Notes: generated from the sequence alone by a model not told the origin. 64,000 nt of DNA from Blepharisma stoltei (GCA_914767885.1 CAJZBQ010000015.1:620001-684000), one strand, 5' to 3'; shown: positions 1 to 11,030, numbered from the stretch's first letter. Numbers and translations are program-made.

Positions 1-829
1 GCTCAAACTCATAGTCTGTGTTTGGACGAGTCCCTGAGTATTCTTTGACATTTTTGAAAAAATTTTTGTAAAACTGGCACTCTTCTTGGTACTTTTCTCG
101 TAAAATCTCATTTATATAGTCTATTACAGTTCGGTATTCAGCAAACTTTCCAGCAGCTTTATTTGCATCATCAAGTGCTAACTGTAAAGCGGAAATGTCA
201 GATTCTTTATTTGCAGCGCGGCATATAGCTCTCATTCCATTGTTTTTTTGATTTTTAGGGCTGATTAAAATGGCTTCTTTTAAGACATCTAAAGCTTCTT
301 TAAAATTCCTTAATTTTATAAGTGCAGCAGCCATATTCAATAAAACCTGTGAAATCATGCCAATTCTTGATTTTTCATTTAATTGGTCCTCTTCTGGATT
401 TTGGATAATTTTCAAATTTTCATCATCTTCTTGACTTTCCATCTCAATCCACGAAAATAGTCCTAAGCAATGGTCATAGCATAAAAATGCTTTAAAATAG
501 TGGCCTTTGTGGAAGTTTTTATTCCCTGACTCTCGAAGCTCATTAGCGATCATTACTTTGTTTGTAAATTCTGTTTTCCTGTGTCGAGATATAAAGGTGT
601 GATGGAATAAAGAATTTTGAAGATAAAAAGGAAGGTTGTAGAAGCAAGGGAATTTTTCTGGTTTGTAACGTGCGAATGCATCAATATACGGAGATATATA
701 AGGCTTGGAGTAGTCTTGAGTGAATTGAAAACAGCTAGGGTCATCGACTCTATGGGTTTTATTAATTGCGAAAGGAGATTTTATTGTTCCTTTTGAGGGA
801 GCGAGGGTGAAGAATGGGCATCCGGACAT
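1..829 (-). CDS. TPR-repeat protein, 5' part only (runs off the window)
   Basis: An open minus-strand frame runs from an ATG at 827-829 to the window edge, about 276 codons, with no stop. The start reads MSGCPFFTLAPSKG. From about residue 95 helical pairs typical of tetratricopeptide repeats appear (ANELRESGNKNFHKGHYFKA, then a second pair around LLNMAAALIKLRNFKEALDV). The layout, a long unstructured head followed by TPRs, is that of TPR co-chaperone or scaffold proteins, but no diagnostic catalytic domain is visible before the edge. The C-terminus is missing, so a more exact family cannot be given. TPR call is secure; the role is unknown. Confidence 0.75.
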   Translation of the reverse strand, partial: MSGCPFFTLAPSKGTIKSPFAINKTHRVDDPSCFQFTQDYSKPYISPYIDAFARYKPEKFPCFYNLPFYLQNSLFHHTFISRHRKTEFTNKVMIANELRESGNKNFHKGHYFKAFLCYDHCLGLFSWIEMESQEDDENLKIIQNPEEDQLNEKSRIGMISQVLLNMAAALIKLRNFKEALDVLKEAILISPKNQKNNGMRAICRAANKESDISALQLALDDANKAAGKFAEYRTVIDYINEILREKYQEECQFYKNFFKNVKEYSGTRPNTDYEFE

Positions 830-986
830 GATATAATTTTGCGATTATTTTTTGTGAAATCATTTTTTGGTAGTAAAATTTAATTTTATTATTTAAATTT
901 ATTGTAATTACTGCCAGAAAATAGGATATTACTGTTTTTTATGATTATTTGGGGATAATAAAAATTTTTATCAATAAATTAAAGTT

Positions 987-1173
987 GCAACATTAGGAAT
1001 CTTATCTTATGGAATTTATATCGCTTAACGTCCACTACGGGGTTACAACTCCAGGTTTATCACTCGCCTTTCGTCGCATCGGGCCCACCAGCCTGCTGGA
1101 GACAAACTCGCTTCGATCGCCAAGGTGCTTCTAGGGCAAATGTCCACGTCTCGACGGGCAACATTTAGGAATC
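987..1173. mobile_element. Short SINE-like insertion with target duplication (class E)
   Basis: About 155 bp of GC-rich DNA in an AT-rich gap is bracketed by a direct repeat: GCAACATTAGGAATC (987-1001) and GCAACATTTAGGAATC (1158-1173), differing by one T. A 15-16 bp duplication is typical of target-primed retroposition. The repeat contains TA, so it could also be excised as an IES. There is no ORF. The family assignment is inference. Confidence 0.55.
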
Positions 1174-1895
1174 ATTGAAAAATTTTTATTCATTTTTGAT
1201 TGTTATAATAAATAATTAATGGCGATCAGAATCACTTATTGAATACACCTAATTGTCATTGGCACTTTTCAAGCTCTTTAGGTTGAAAATCTCCAGCTGA
1301 CAAAAAGTAAAAAGTGAAGCGATGGCCGCGGTAACCTTTGTCTATCGCTCGTCCAGCTTCAAACAAACCAGAACTAAATAAAGTTAAATTAAAATCAGTT
1401 GAATGTATTTACGCTAGCGTTTAATATGATTAAACTCAAATAGCCTGAGTCTATTCGATTATGAGATGAAAGATCACTTGCCAACACATAAATATGCTAA
1501 TTATATATATTATCGATGTTGCCAGTGATTAAGTGCTTTTTAAGTATGAGAACTTGAAAAATATATATTAACTCTCAATTAAATGATACTGCCTTGCATA
1601 GCTCTCAAAGTATCAAATAGCAGAATTTGGTTTGAAATATTCGTGGACCTTTACAATTATATATATATAAAAACCCGTAATCTTTTTGTATTTAAAAAAA
1701 CTAATTAACTGATTCAAGATTCAGAATAATAAAAAATTGCCTCTAAAATTGCTGAAGCTAAATTATTTTAATTCTAAGTTCTTTTAAATATACTCATTAT
1801 TTTTCTTTTCCTATTATCGCAGCCTATTCTTTCTTTTGGTTAAATATTTTGTTTCTATTCCTAAATCATTTAAAAAGTTCCATAATATTTATTGG
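1174..1895. other. AT-rich gap upstream of the LRRC45-like gene
   Basis: No gene seen. One GC-rich patch at about 1315-1365 can fold (GAAGC ... GCTTC ends), and an imperfect inverted pair lies at about 1469-1535 (ATCACTTGCCAACA against GTTGCCAGTGAT). Neither matches a tRNA. The 5' UTR and promoter of the following gene must lie here. Confidence 0.5.
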
Positions 1896-3809
1896 ATGTC
1901 AAGTTACGGAGCCTCAACTCCTGATAGAAGAAGATCTCAAGATTCAGATAGACCGATTTTCTTAAACGAGCTCTCATTAAGCAAAATCGAAAACAAACTT
2001 TCAGCTCAGGTAGGAAGCTCATCCTTAAACCTTGGCGATGCGTTTATTGGAGATGAAGGTTGTGGCTTAGTTGCGCAATTTTTAAAAGATAATATTGGAG
2101 TTCACAGTGTGGAGCTTCGCGGCAACAATATAACTGGCGAAGGTCTCAGGCTCTTAGCCTCAGCTCTTAGAGGGCAAACTTTTGTCCGCAACATATCACT
2201 AGAGTGGAATAATCTAGGAAACAGCCTAAAGTCTTTAACTGATGCACTGGCTTATAATGAGTCCGTCCAAACTTTAGATCTAAGAAATAACAGAATTGGA
2301 CCTGAAGGAGCTGGGTATATTGCTGATTTGTTAGAAACCAATAAGTCTATTACAAAAATCGATTTAAGATGGAATGATATTGGTTCAAATGGAGCAAGAG
2401 CAATTATATCAGCTTTAAGAAAGCCACACGCAATCCAAGTGCTCGATTTATCAGGAAATAAGATTCCAGAAGAGCTTTTGCAGCAGGTTGAGCAAGCTAT
2501 AAAAGGAACTGATCAGCCTCAAAACAGATCACGATATAGCAGTCCTAAAAGCCTTTCAAGGAGCATGGAAAGGACAGCTTCTAGAGATTTTTCTGATGAC
2601 ATCCATCAAAAACTAGAAGCTCAAATACTAGCCAATGCAAGAAGTGAATCAAAAATTAATGAATTAGAGCTTCTGTTAGATCAAGAAGCCAGAAGAAGCA
2701 CTGAAATGAGAAATGACTTTTTAGGAGAACTGGAAAATGAAAAAGCCAAAAGGACGATGGCTGAAGAAGCAGTTATGATACAAAAAGAGGAATCTTTTAA
2801 AAGAGAAATGGAAGATAGAAGAATTATCCAAGATTTAGAAACCAAACTGAGCAGATCTAACAATGAAAAAGGAATTTTAAGTCAAGAGTTAGAAAATCTC
2901 CAAGAGCAGTTCCAAAAATTGCAAAGCTCGGCTATGGAAAGATATAGAGCTTATGATGAAAAGATCACTCAGCAGGACAGACTTTATAAACAATTAGAAG
3001 AAACCAGCAGAAATAATTTGGATAGGACTAAAAAAGAGCATTTACAAGAGGTCTTTGAAATTAATAGAGATTACACTAATAAGCTTGAGGAAGCAGAAGA
3101 AAATATCAGAAATTTAAGAGCAGCGAGAGAAGCACTAGATAATGAAACTAAAAATCTTAGAGGACAAATAGCTCAGTTAAAATCTTCCCATCAAGAAGCT
3201 TTGACTGATCAAGATTTCAAAATCAGAGAAGAAGAAACTACTAAATTTAACAGCACATTAAAAGGCCTTGAAATCAGAATGAGATCAATTGAAGATTCAA
3301 GAGAAAATTTAAACAAAAGAAACCAAGATTTGCAGCGTGAAATCATTCAAAACGAAAAAAGAGCTTCTGAGCAAGCTAATGCATTAGAGTCTACAATAGG
3401 CCAGCTTAGAGAAGAAAGAGCGGAACTTCAAAGGCAGCTTACCAAGGCTAATGCTACAATTGAAAGCTTAAGAGGAGACATTTATATGCTGAATACCAAT
3501 TTAGAGAGATCTAGAGGCGAAAATGATGAGCTGAGCGAAACATTGAATGAAAGAAAAGAAGCCCATATGAAGCAGCTTGAGACACTTCTACAAGAACAGA
3601 CTGCTGAAAGAAAGCAAATGGAAAACACTAGAGAAAATTTGGCAAGTCAGATTAACGATTTGGAAGTAGATTTAATGAAGACCACAAAAGACCGTGATAG
3701 GATTTTGAATGAATATAATTATCTCTCAGAAAATCTTAAGCAGAAAACAGTGGCTTTGATTCAAGATACAGTTATTGCGCATTTAAGAAAGTTGGAAGCG
3801 GAATCTTAA
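1896..3809 (+). CDS. LRRC45-like leucine-rich-repeat coiled-coil protein
   Basis: 637 aa, starting at MSSYGAS; the frame is open a little further upstream but without ATG. Residues about 20-205 hold RNase-inhibitor-type leucine-rich repeats (units such as VHSVELRGNNITGEGLRLL and VQTLDLRNNRIGPEGAGYI). Residues about 240-630 are an almost unbroken, charged coiled coil. LRR head, long coiled coil and total length match LRRC45, a centrosome/basal-body linker protein (about 670 aa in animals). In a ciliate a basal-body or fibre role is plausible but inferred. There are no introns and no insertions. Alternative: another LRR coiled-coil cytoskeletal protein. Confidence 0.7.
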   Translation: MSSYGASTPDRRRSQDSDRPIFLNELSLSKIENKLSAQVGSSSLNLGDAFIGDEGCGLVAQFLKDNIGVHSVELRGNNITGEGLRLLASALRGQTFVRNISLEWNNLGNSLKSLTDALAYNESVQTLDLRNNRIGPEGAGYIADLLETNKSITKIDLRWNDIGSNGARAIISALRKPHAIQVLDLSGNKIPEELLQQVEQAIKGTDQPQNRSRYSSPKSLSRSMERTASRDFSDDIHQKLEAQILANARSESKINELELLLDQEARRSTEMRNDFLGELENEKAKRTMAEEAVMIQKEESFKREMEDRRIIQDLETKLSRSNNEKGILSQELENLQEQFQKLQSSAMERYRAYDEKITQQDRLYKQLEETSRNNLDRTKKEHLQEVFEINRDYTNKLEEAEENIRNLRAAREALDNETKNLRGQIAQLKSSHQEALTDQDFKIREEETTKFNSTLKGLEIRMRSIEDSRENLNKRNQDLQREIIQNEKRASEQANALESTIGQLREERAELQRQLTKANATIESLRGDIYMLNTNLERSRGENDELSETLNERKEAHMKQLETLLQEQTAERKQMENTRENLASQINDLEVDLMKTTKDRDRILNEYNYLSENLKQKTVALIQDTVIAHLRKLEAES

Positions 3810-3949
3810 TTTATTTAACTTCAATTTAAAAAAATTCAATAAAGGATAGTAACTTGAATAATATATATTTAAATAATTCATTCTTTCCATTAAAGTTAGC
3901 ATAATCTTAAGATTTATAGGCAAATCTATTTTTGTTGAATTTAATAAAT

Positions 3950-4510
3950 ATGAAAGTTGCATTAATATTATGCTTGCTTAGCTTATCACTCGCAAGATTA
4001 TACTTCCCACGCGACTCCACCAATTTCGTAAGGCAAACTCCAAAGCCTCTCTCAGAAGGAGACGAAGTCTTCCTTATAATTGAAGGTGTTTTACAAGGAA
4101 TTGCTTTAGATTCAGACATCAATGACATTCAAGACTGCATCAAAGATACCCTCGCAATCAAAGAAAGTTTCTTAAAAGCTGTTTCTCTTCTCAAGCTCCG
4201 CACACTTACTTCAGCTTCCGAAGCTCTTAAAGAAATAAAAGCAGCCTTGAACACCCTCCCAAAGGTTCTTTCAGACTGTGGTGACTCATTAAGAGACTCC
4301 TCCAGGGTTTTCCATGTCCTAAACATCTTTGAAAATCCTATGACTTTCAGCTTCAATGATGGCCAAATTTTGGTAAATGGGGTTGACCTTCATAAAGACT
4401 TTTATGATGCAGTCCAAGCCTACGAAACTAAACAATGGAAAATGTTTGGGTTCTACATTGGTGCAGCCCTAATGAAGGTTCAAGGAACTGGAATAATCGT
4501 TATAGCTTAA
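3950..4510 (+). CDS. Small secreted protein, unknown function
   Basis: 186 aa from the ATG followed by a clear signal peptide (MKVALILCLLSLSLARLYFP). The mature part has several Cys (DIQDCIKDT, SDCGDS) and ends with a glycine-patterned helix (MFGFYIGAALMKVQGTG). No TM helix is evident other than the signal, and no catalytic motif. Similar small secreted proteins with this kind of ending are common in ciliates, but I cannot name a family. It ends 50 bp before the convergent end of the L4 gene. Confidence 0.7.
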   Translation: MKVALILCLLSLSLARLYFPRDSTNFVRQTPKPLSEGDEVFLIIEGVLQGIALDSDINDIQDCIKDTLAIKESFLKAVSLLKLRTLTSASEALKEIKAALNTLPKVLSDCGDSLRDSSRVFHVLNIFENPMTFSFNDGQILVNGVDLHKDFYDAVQAYETKQWKMFGFYIGAALMKVQGTGIIVIA

Positions 4511-4560
4511 TAATTGGATTCTTTCTAATATAAAGGCAAAATTATGATGGAAGAGATTAC

Positions 4561-5607
4561 TTAATGTCCTCTGCGGTTTTTAAGAATTTCAAATCTTTTC
4601 TTGAGCTTGAAGAATGGGTTGAGTTTTTCCATTGCTCTCTTGCTTCTGTAAGGATTTTGTTTCTTAGGGTGGTGCTCGTCTTCATCAATCTTGATTGGTC
4701 TTAAGACACCTTGGACAGCGTCAGACTTAGCAATAGCTGAGACGTCTGCTTGAGTCATCATATGTCTTTGTAAGGTGTATCCTTTCTTTTCAACTCCAGG
4801 TGTTGAGTAAGTTCCAAAGATGTTGTCAAGAGCTTTGAAAGCTGCTGCTGACCAAATTACGAATCTTCCTAAGGTTCCACCAGGTGCAAGCTTAAGGATG
4901 TTTAATTCGTGGACTGAAACTGCATCAACTCCAGGGATGTTTCTATAAGCTCTTCTCAAAGCACAGTTCTTATCTTCGTAGATGATCAAAGGCCCTTTCT
5001 TTAATGTGTATCTTCTGTTTCTGTATTTTCCTTTTCCAGCTCTCAAGTGGACGCTCTTCTCAACTCTTTCTAAGTCGTCTTTAGCTCCATATTTTGTGAG
5101 GATGTCAAGGAGCTCTTTGGTCCTTTCAACTTTTTCAATTCCGTCTAAGACCAATGGGACTTCATTGACGTTCTCAATTTGGTGGCCTCTTGCCATAACA
5201 AGAGAAGGAACTCCAGTAGCTGCAATTGCAGAGGCAACAGCGTGTCTCTTTTGCTTGATGTTGACTCTTCTGTGCCATCTTCTCCATATCTTGGTTGGAG
5301 CGAACATCCTTCCGGATCTACACATGTTGCCGAAAGCACCTTGAGCGGCTCTGCCGGTTCCTGAGCCAGAAACTCTTGGAATTCTGGAAACTGCTCTTCC
5401 AGTACCCCAGGACTCGGCTGAGTGTTGGTGGCCTGCCCAAAGGGAGACTGCGTATGGCTGGCGATGGTTCTTGTTAAGGTTGTCGTGCACAAAACGAACT
5501 ATATCTAACCTGATTGGGGCGGTAAAAACTGCTGGGAGGGCAACGCTTTCCTTGACTTCTCCTGAGCTTTGTGCGTCGTAAACTGTGATCACAGGTGTAT
5601 CAGCCAT
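4561..5607 (-). CDS. RPL4: 60S ribosomal protein L4 (uL4)
   Basis: 348 aa, intronless. The core reads as uL4: FVHDNLNKNHRQPYAVS, the Gly/Arg-rich loop that lines the exit tunnel (RIPRVSGSGTGRAAQGAFGN), the MFAPTKIWRRWHRRVN block and a basic tail. It is a structural part of the large cytosolic ribosomal subunit, binding 25S rRNA. Length is near that of the yeast and animal protein without their long C-terminal extension. It is one of the more GC-rich genes in the window, as expected for a highly expressed gene. Confidence 0.97.
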   Translation of the reverse strand: MADTPVITVYDAQSSGEVKESVALPAVFTAPIRLDIVRFVHDNLNKNHRQPYAVSLWAGHQHSAESWGTGRAVSRIPRVSGSGTGRAAQGAFGNMCRSGRMFAPTKIWRRWHRRVNIKQKRHAVASAIAATGVPSLVMARGHQIENVNEVPLVLDGIEKVERTKELLDILTKYGAKDDLERVEKSVHLRAGKGKYRNRRYTLKKGPLIIYEDKNCALRRAYRNIPGVDAVSVHELNILKLAPGGTLGRFVIWSAAAFKALDNIFGTYSTPGVEKKGYTLQRHMMTQADVSAIAKSDAVQGVLRPIKIDEDEHHPKKQNPYRSKRAMEKLNPFFKLKKRFEILKNRRGH

Positions 5608-5888
5608 TTATTTATGGTTTAGCAATAAGGTTAAGAAATAGAATGGAAGAAGAGATAGAGAAAAGTAAAAAAATTGGGTGTTTAGACTGTTTTGAGAAGG
5701 GTTTTGGTGAAGTTATGATTATATAAAGAAATGCGTATATTTGTGATAGGGTATATGTTTTAATTTCAGCGATTTAATTAATAAAGGTGCATTTAGAAGT
5801 TTTTATCAAATGATTAAAGTCTAATTCAAAATTATATATAATTTTTGAAAACATATTTTAGATTTATAATTTAATTCATTTTAATTCT

Positions 5889-7451
5889 TTAATGATGCTT
5901 TTTATGCTTATCTTTTTTCTCTTTCTTATCGTTTTTTGCTTTTGCTGTGCCTTCTTCTTTTTCCTTTTCTTTATATCTAATTAAATTTCCTCTGCGATAC
6001 TCTACTCTTTCTTCTTTCTTTTCTTCATTATCTTCATCTTGCTTTTTTAAAGGTATTTTTACATTTTTATTTCTTTTTGGTGGAAGTTCATAGTTGAAAA
6101 TATCCTCATAGACCTCGTGATGGATATATGAATAAAGGTTTAAAATCATTATTCCGAAATGCCCATATCTTGTACCTGAAAGGCATAAAAATGGATGAAT
6201 ATAGAACTGATTAACTATCTTATTGAATGGAGTTTTGAAAATCAATGGAGCAGCTTCTTTGTAATGGTAAACATTTATTTCATATTTATCATTCTTCGTG
6301 AGATAAATACTCTTATAAAATGAAATATAAGTCAATAATGCCCAATTTAGAGAATTTCTCATTTCTATTACATCTTGCAAAAAGCACATATTTCTCATAT
6401 CATATATAGTCAGATGTGATGTTTCATCAATGAATAATAAAAATTCTCGATCGACTTTAAAACTTCTAGCGAAGACTGGAAGAGCTTCATGGTTTTTATA
6501 GAGATGATTGCTATTGGATTGTACTATTAAGGCATGCTCAACGCGATCAAATACTTTATACTGAGTTGAGGATACTACCTTAATTATCTCTTTGTAAGAT
6601 ATTTTTACATGAGTTTGAAGTGCTGACTTGTAAGCTTTAATCACGTTATCATAATAAACAACAAAATCATTGGTCTTTATACTAGGCACATGATATTCAA
6701 GCATTTTTTCTTCAACTGAAATTTCATGAATTAACTCCAGATCACTTCGATATAGCTGTATTGCCCTTCGAGACTTAGCAATTATCAGATGCCCATTTTC
6801 AAACCACTTCAAATCAGTCAATCTATGGCGTGGAGCAATTTCCACTGCCAATTTTGAGCAATTTATATCTTCGAAATATTCTAAATCTTCACATCTTCCA
6901 TACACAAATAATCCTAGCCCTCCTTCATATGAAACAACTATTTTATTCTTAAATCCAGCAGCATCAATGATTTCGTGCTTACAAAACCATGACTCCCTCT
7001 TTATAAGTTCATTCTTAAATGTTGGAATTTCATAAACGTTGATAAAAGTATCTTTAAAAGCAATAAAATAGTTTTCACCTTTGATATTTACAAAGTGGAA
7101 AATCTTTTGTGGAGTATTAGTTCATTGAAGTCCAATTTTTGGGGAGTTATGGATAGAATAATTTCGTTTTATCATAATTTCAGAAAAGTTTTGACCTCCT
7201 ATAGTTTCGTCTTGATATAGAACATATTTTAAAGCAGAGCTTCCAGGGTTTGATCCGTTAATACGAACACATGGGTCTTGGGCAAACCTTCATAACTTCT
7301 TGCAAGTCATTGTAAAGTTGATGAATTCTTCGAGAGTCAAGTATGAAATGATTTCACGGGTAACGTTTTGTCCTAGCAAATGAATTAGGCAGCGACTAGT
7401 AGAGCTTTTGTTTTGAAATTTGGCGATCCAATAAGCAGGAGGTTTTTCCAT
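5889..7451 (-). CDS. F-box-like protein with beta-rich C-terminal part
   Basis: 520 aa when UGA is Trp; two in-frame UGA codons lie at 7290-7292 and 7122-7124, and without recoding only the last two thirds is open. Residues about 30-60 (VTREIISYLTLEEFINFTMT) resemble an F-box, the Skp1-binding motif of SCF ubiquitin ligases. The middle part has recurring strand-like segments (LTIYDMRN, NKYEINVYHYK) that could form a degenerate beta-propeller. The tail is a very basic Lys/Glu stretch. The F-box call is moderate and the substrate is unknown. Confidence 0.6.
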
Positions 7452-7678
7452 TAATTATTAATTTAATGGAGTTCAGGTTTGATCAGTTTCTAGCGTCAGT
7501 TGCATAAAACTGAATTTTTATTAATAAATAATTTACTTATATCGCAACTTTTCTGGACAATTTTGCTTACTAGCAGAACTTAAACTAGGTATGCAATTAG
7601 TTAATAATAGCTCATACAGTTATGAAGCCTCTTTGAGTATCATTCTGCAAAGATAGTTGATAAAATATGCTATTTTAC

Positions 7679-8245
7679 TTAATAAATTATATTAGACTTC
7701 ACAGAAGGCCAATCAAAGCTCGGTATCATACTCTTGTTCATTCCATCACTTGATAAATTTTGCATTTTATCAACTTCTTTTATTTCACCAGTCAGAGGAT
7801 TGAAAATTGTATTTCTCGGCACTTTTTTGCCAAATTTTGGCAGCTCGTACCTTATAGATGGTGGAGGAGACTCACAAATTTTCGTCGCCACATTCTCTTG
7901 TCTATGCTCTCCAAGTGGCAAAAGTTTTTCTCTATCAGCCCTGAATTCTTTAACTTCTCCAGTAATAGGGTCATGAATCATTGATTTTAATTGATTTTTC
8001 GCAAATCTTATTATTAACTGATTCGAAATTTTATGAATCCCATCAGTTTCATCCCCAAAAAATGCTGCAGTCGCTCTTTTCCTTTCTGCATCTCCATTAT
8101 AATTGTTTGTCTGTATCATTAAATCAGTTTTTCTTCGATTAAAAGGCTTGTTATCTAACGAAATATTATTTGTCTGCTTTTTGGGAGTTATAATGTGAGA
8201 TGCCAAAGCACTGAATTTACTTTCTGTAGTAAAAATTTCTTTCAT
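7679..8245 (-). CDS. Hypothetical protein with duplicated PITGE motif
   Basis: 188 aa, soluble and basic at the start. Two copies of one short motif stand out: HDPITGEVKEF and FNPLTGEIKEV, about 55 residues apart, so the protein probably arose from an internal duplication. No signal peptide or membrane helix. I do not recognise the family. It ends with TAA and has no inserted DNA. Confidence 0.6.
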   Translation of the reverse strand: MKEIFTTESKFSALASHIITPKKQTNNISLDNKPFNRRKTDLMIQTNNYNGDAERKRATAAFFGDETDGIHKISNQLIIRFAKNQLKSMIHDPITGEVKEFRADREKLLPLGEHRQENVATKICESPPPSIRYELPKFGKKVPRNTIFNPLTGEIKEVDKMQNLSSDGMNKSMIPSFDWPSVKSNIIY

Positions 8246-8285
8246 TCTGGCGTCTTCATTAGAAATATCAAGAATTTTTATTTAT

Positions 8286-9224
8286 TTATTTATTACGGTT
8301 ACAGGACCAATTATCTCCATCATCTTCAACTATTTTCAAAAACACAAATTTTCTTCAACCTTCTTCCTTTTCTTCAATCTTTTCCACTTCCTTCACGTTT
8401 CTTCAAATTTCTTCAATTTCCCTGCAAAAAACTCCGTTCTTAATTTCAAATAGCCTCAACATGTTAACGACTTCCTCCTTCAATGGCTCGTCAAATCTAC
8501 CGCCATTTTTCCCATTTCTCCATTTTCTCGCGGGCAATTTTTTGTGAATACGCTTCTCTCTAGTTACCACTTCATCAATACAGTCTTCAGTTCTATCTTT
8601 ACCTCCATCTCTGTTTACTCTATTTTCACTAGTCATCACACTTTCACAAACCTTAGAATGGCTTCCATCATCTAACGCCTCTTTCTCTTGATGCAATGCC
8701 CATGCGTATTTCGCACAAATTTCTTTTTCTGATTCGCAATACTCACAGTCTTCATAATCTTCATAATCTTTATAATCTTCATAATGTTCATAATCTTCGT
8801 AATCTTCATAGTTTTCATAATTACCATAATCACTACCATAACAATCCTCAGCACTAGGTTTATAATTTTCTATATAATCATCATAGTACTTAGCGTCTTC
8901 TTCATCTGACCACATCTCAGTGATTTTGCTGTCACTTCTCATAAAGAAATTCTTCAAAATCTTCTTGCACAAAGTCCTCCATTTCCCGCTAAAAAAATAA
9001 TTAGAAATATCAAGAATAATTTTCTGTTTTTTGGTTTTTTCTTTATATCGTTTATAAGGAATCTCAAACGAAGAATAATCAAATCGTCCTGGTGATACAG
9101 ATTTGTTATAAATGTGCCTTTTATCATTGTAATGGTCTGGTGCTGGGCTATTTCGTTGCGAATTAGTTTTGCTTACCATATTAGCTGCTTTAACAGGTGT
9201 CTGGGCATTTCCTTTATTTAGCAT
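8286..9224 (-). CDS. Hypothetical acidic protein with Tyr-Glu-Asp repeats
   Basis: 312 aa with UGA=Trp; UGA codons at 8403-8405 and 8355-8357 are read through and the real stop is TAA at 8286-8288. A low-complexity block of YEDYED / YENYED units occupies residues about 130-170; it is encoded by a CATAATCTT-type tandem repeat near 8755-8825. The flanks are mixed charged and the end is Lys/Glu-rich. No known domain. The start codon is 22 bp from the stop of the upstream ABC ATPase gene, so the genes are tightly packed. Confidence 0.6.
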
Positions 9225-9246
9225 TTATAAATAAAATTTACTTAAT

Positions 9247-10284
9247 TTATGATACTCTAGGCTGCAAGGCTGGGTAATCAGCTGGCTTTCGGTATGTGGT
9301 TCTAGGCATATCACTAGTTAGCTGCACGTTGGTTCCAGTCCTCAATGCAGCTTTTCCTTCACTATGCCTTTCAATCATAGAAGATCTTTCTTCTTCAGTG
9401 ATTTCTTCTTGTCTAATTAATTTGCCATCCATTACTCTTACCACTTTGTGGGCATAGCTTTTCAAGCTTACATCATGAGTCACCATAATTAGAGTTTTCC
9501 CTTCTCTATTTAAATCAAGCAGAATTTTCATCACAATATCAGTGTTTTTTGTATCAAGATCACCCGTTGGCTCATCCAATAATAAGATCTCAGGGTCATT
9601 TGCAAGAGCTCTGGCTATTGTGACTCTTTGCTGCTCACCTCCTGACAATTGGTTTGGAAAATGGTCTGTGCGCTCTTCTAAACCCACTTTTGCCAATAAT
9701 TCTCTTGCCCTGGTCTTTATTTCGCTTGGAGACAGCTTTCCATAAAGTAGCATTGGAAGCTCAACGTTTTCTATTGCAGTCATAGACGCAATTAAGTTGA
9801 AGGTTTGGAAGACAAAAGCTAAGCGTTTCGTTCTTAAATCAGCAAGAAAACTATCACGAGTGTTTGCTTTAATTCTTGACCCAAAGATCCAGACATGCCC
9901 TTTGGTAGGTTTATCTATAGTTCCCATAATATTCAATAAAGTCGTTTTACCTCCTCCTGATGTCCCTAATATACACACAAATTCTCCTTTTTTAACTATA
10001 AAAGAGACACCTCTAAGTGCTGCCACCCCTTCAGTTCCTATTAAATATGTCTTGTGGACGTTTTCTAGTTTGATAGCCACCTCTGAAGGTGGCTCAATAC
10101 TGCTACGGCCAGACTCATTGAATAAGCCTTGTGAGGGTGATCTTATAATGGTAGAGCCATGAGATGCTATAGACATAGGAGGAAAAGGAACTACTTGTGC
10201 AGGAGATTTGCATTCAATAGATCGTGAGATATCGGCATAAGAATTCTCGCTTTCATCGCCTGATGAGTTTTTAGGAGCTTCCAT
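9247..10284 (-). CDS. Solo ABC ATPase subunit (LolD/MacB-like, ABCH type)
   Basis: 345 aa with one nucleotide-binding domain and no membrane helices. Seen in order: Walker A GTSGGGKT, Q-loop FVFQTFNL, signature LSGGEQQR, Walker B ILLLDEPTGDLD, and H-loop MVTHD. The TGDLD ending and the VALRGVSF start are typical of the bacterial LolD/MacB/FtsE branch, whose eukaryotic members are often called ABCH. It would energise a separate permease, not found in this window. An unstructured Ser-rich head of about 75 residues precedes the domain. The closeness to bacterial proteins is a family trait and not by itself evidence of recent transfer. Confidence 0.85.
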   Translation of the reverse strand: MEAPKNSSGDESENSYADISRSIECKSPAQVVPFPPMSIASHGSTIIRSPSQGLFNESGRSSIEPPSEVAIKLENVHKTYLIGTEGVAALRGVSFIVKKGEFVCILGTSGGGKTTLLNIMGTIDKPTKGHVWIFGSRIKANTRDSFLADLRTKRLAFVFQTFNLIASMTAIENVELPMLLYGKLSPSEIKTRARELLAKVGLEERTDHFPNQLSGGEQQRVTIARALANDPEILLLDEPTGDLDTKNTDIVMKILLDLNREGKTLIMVTHDVSLKSYAHKVVRVMDGKLIRQEEITEEERSSMIERHSEGKAALRTGTNVQLTSDMPRTTYRKPADYPALQPRVS

Positions 10285-11030
10285 TGATAAAAAGGAATAA
10301 TCAGAAAATTCATGTCAAGTTTATTTTTAAAATGATTGGAGAAAATAATTAGACGTTATTTATTAGGAATATTAATCTAGAGTCTCTGACAGACTGCTGA
10401 GCAAAAGATCTTTAATTATAAATAATTTCAAGTATTGTATCTTGAGAAAATTTCTTGATGGTAATTTCCGTTGAAATTTTTCATTATCTCGAATCCACTT
10501 CTTACAGTGGGTTGAGAGTGCTGTCTCTTAAATTTGCATTCCAATGGTTTGATGTAGCCCATAATTAATTCTATGCCCATTTCTCAATTCTTATATTACC
10601 AAGCTATGACTAAGTAAGTAATAGAGAAAAGTTATAGAATGCAATCAAAATAAATTTCGTAAAATTTCAAAGAATGCATAAAAATAACTTTCGCTCTGTA
10701 AATATGTTAGAATTTTTGCTTGATAACTTTTAAAATATTTTTAAGACCAAAAAAATTCTAATTTAATTTATAAATTTATTGCTTCAAAATAAATTTATAA
10801 ATAATCTGGATAGTTATTATTAATAAAATATCAAATTATTTAATATAAAATGGTTATATAAATAAGCATTTTGTTCGCTCAAGAATGGCGATTGATTTTT
10901 TCCAAAAATTAGTGTCTTCAATTGCTTTACTCACTAGGATGAATTAGTAAGAAATCACTATAAGATTCATTCAATGAGTTTACTTATAATTAAAAATTAA
11001 AAAAATAATTTTTCCTTAATCGATCATTAA
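10285..11030. other. AT-rich intergenic region
   Basis: No ORF of note and no element with clear termini. It separates two minus-strand genes and should hold the promoter of the ABC ATPase gene. Nothing else seen. Confidence 0.5.

Noticed and set aside
553-744. 63-codon ORF on the minus strand
   Set aside because: Out of frame with the TPR gene that covers the same DNA; a shadow.
4982-5477. Several plus-strand ORFs across the L4 gene
   Set aside because: Antisense shadows of the well-supported ribosomal protein frame.
9247-10284. Bacterial gene transfer or contamination (LolD/MacB-like ATPase)
   Set aside because: Codon use and AT content match the neighbours and eukaryotic ABCH-type members exist.
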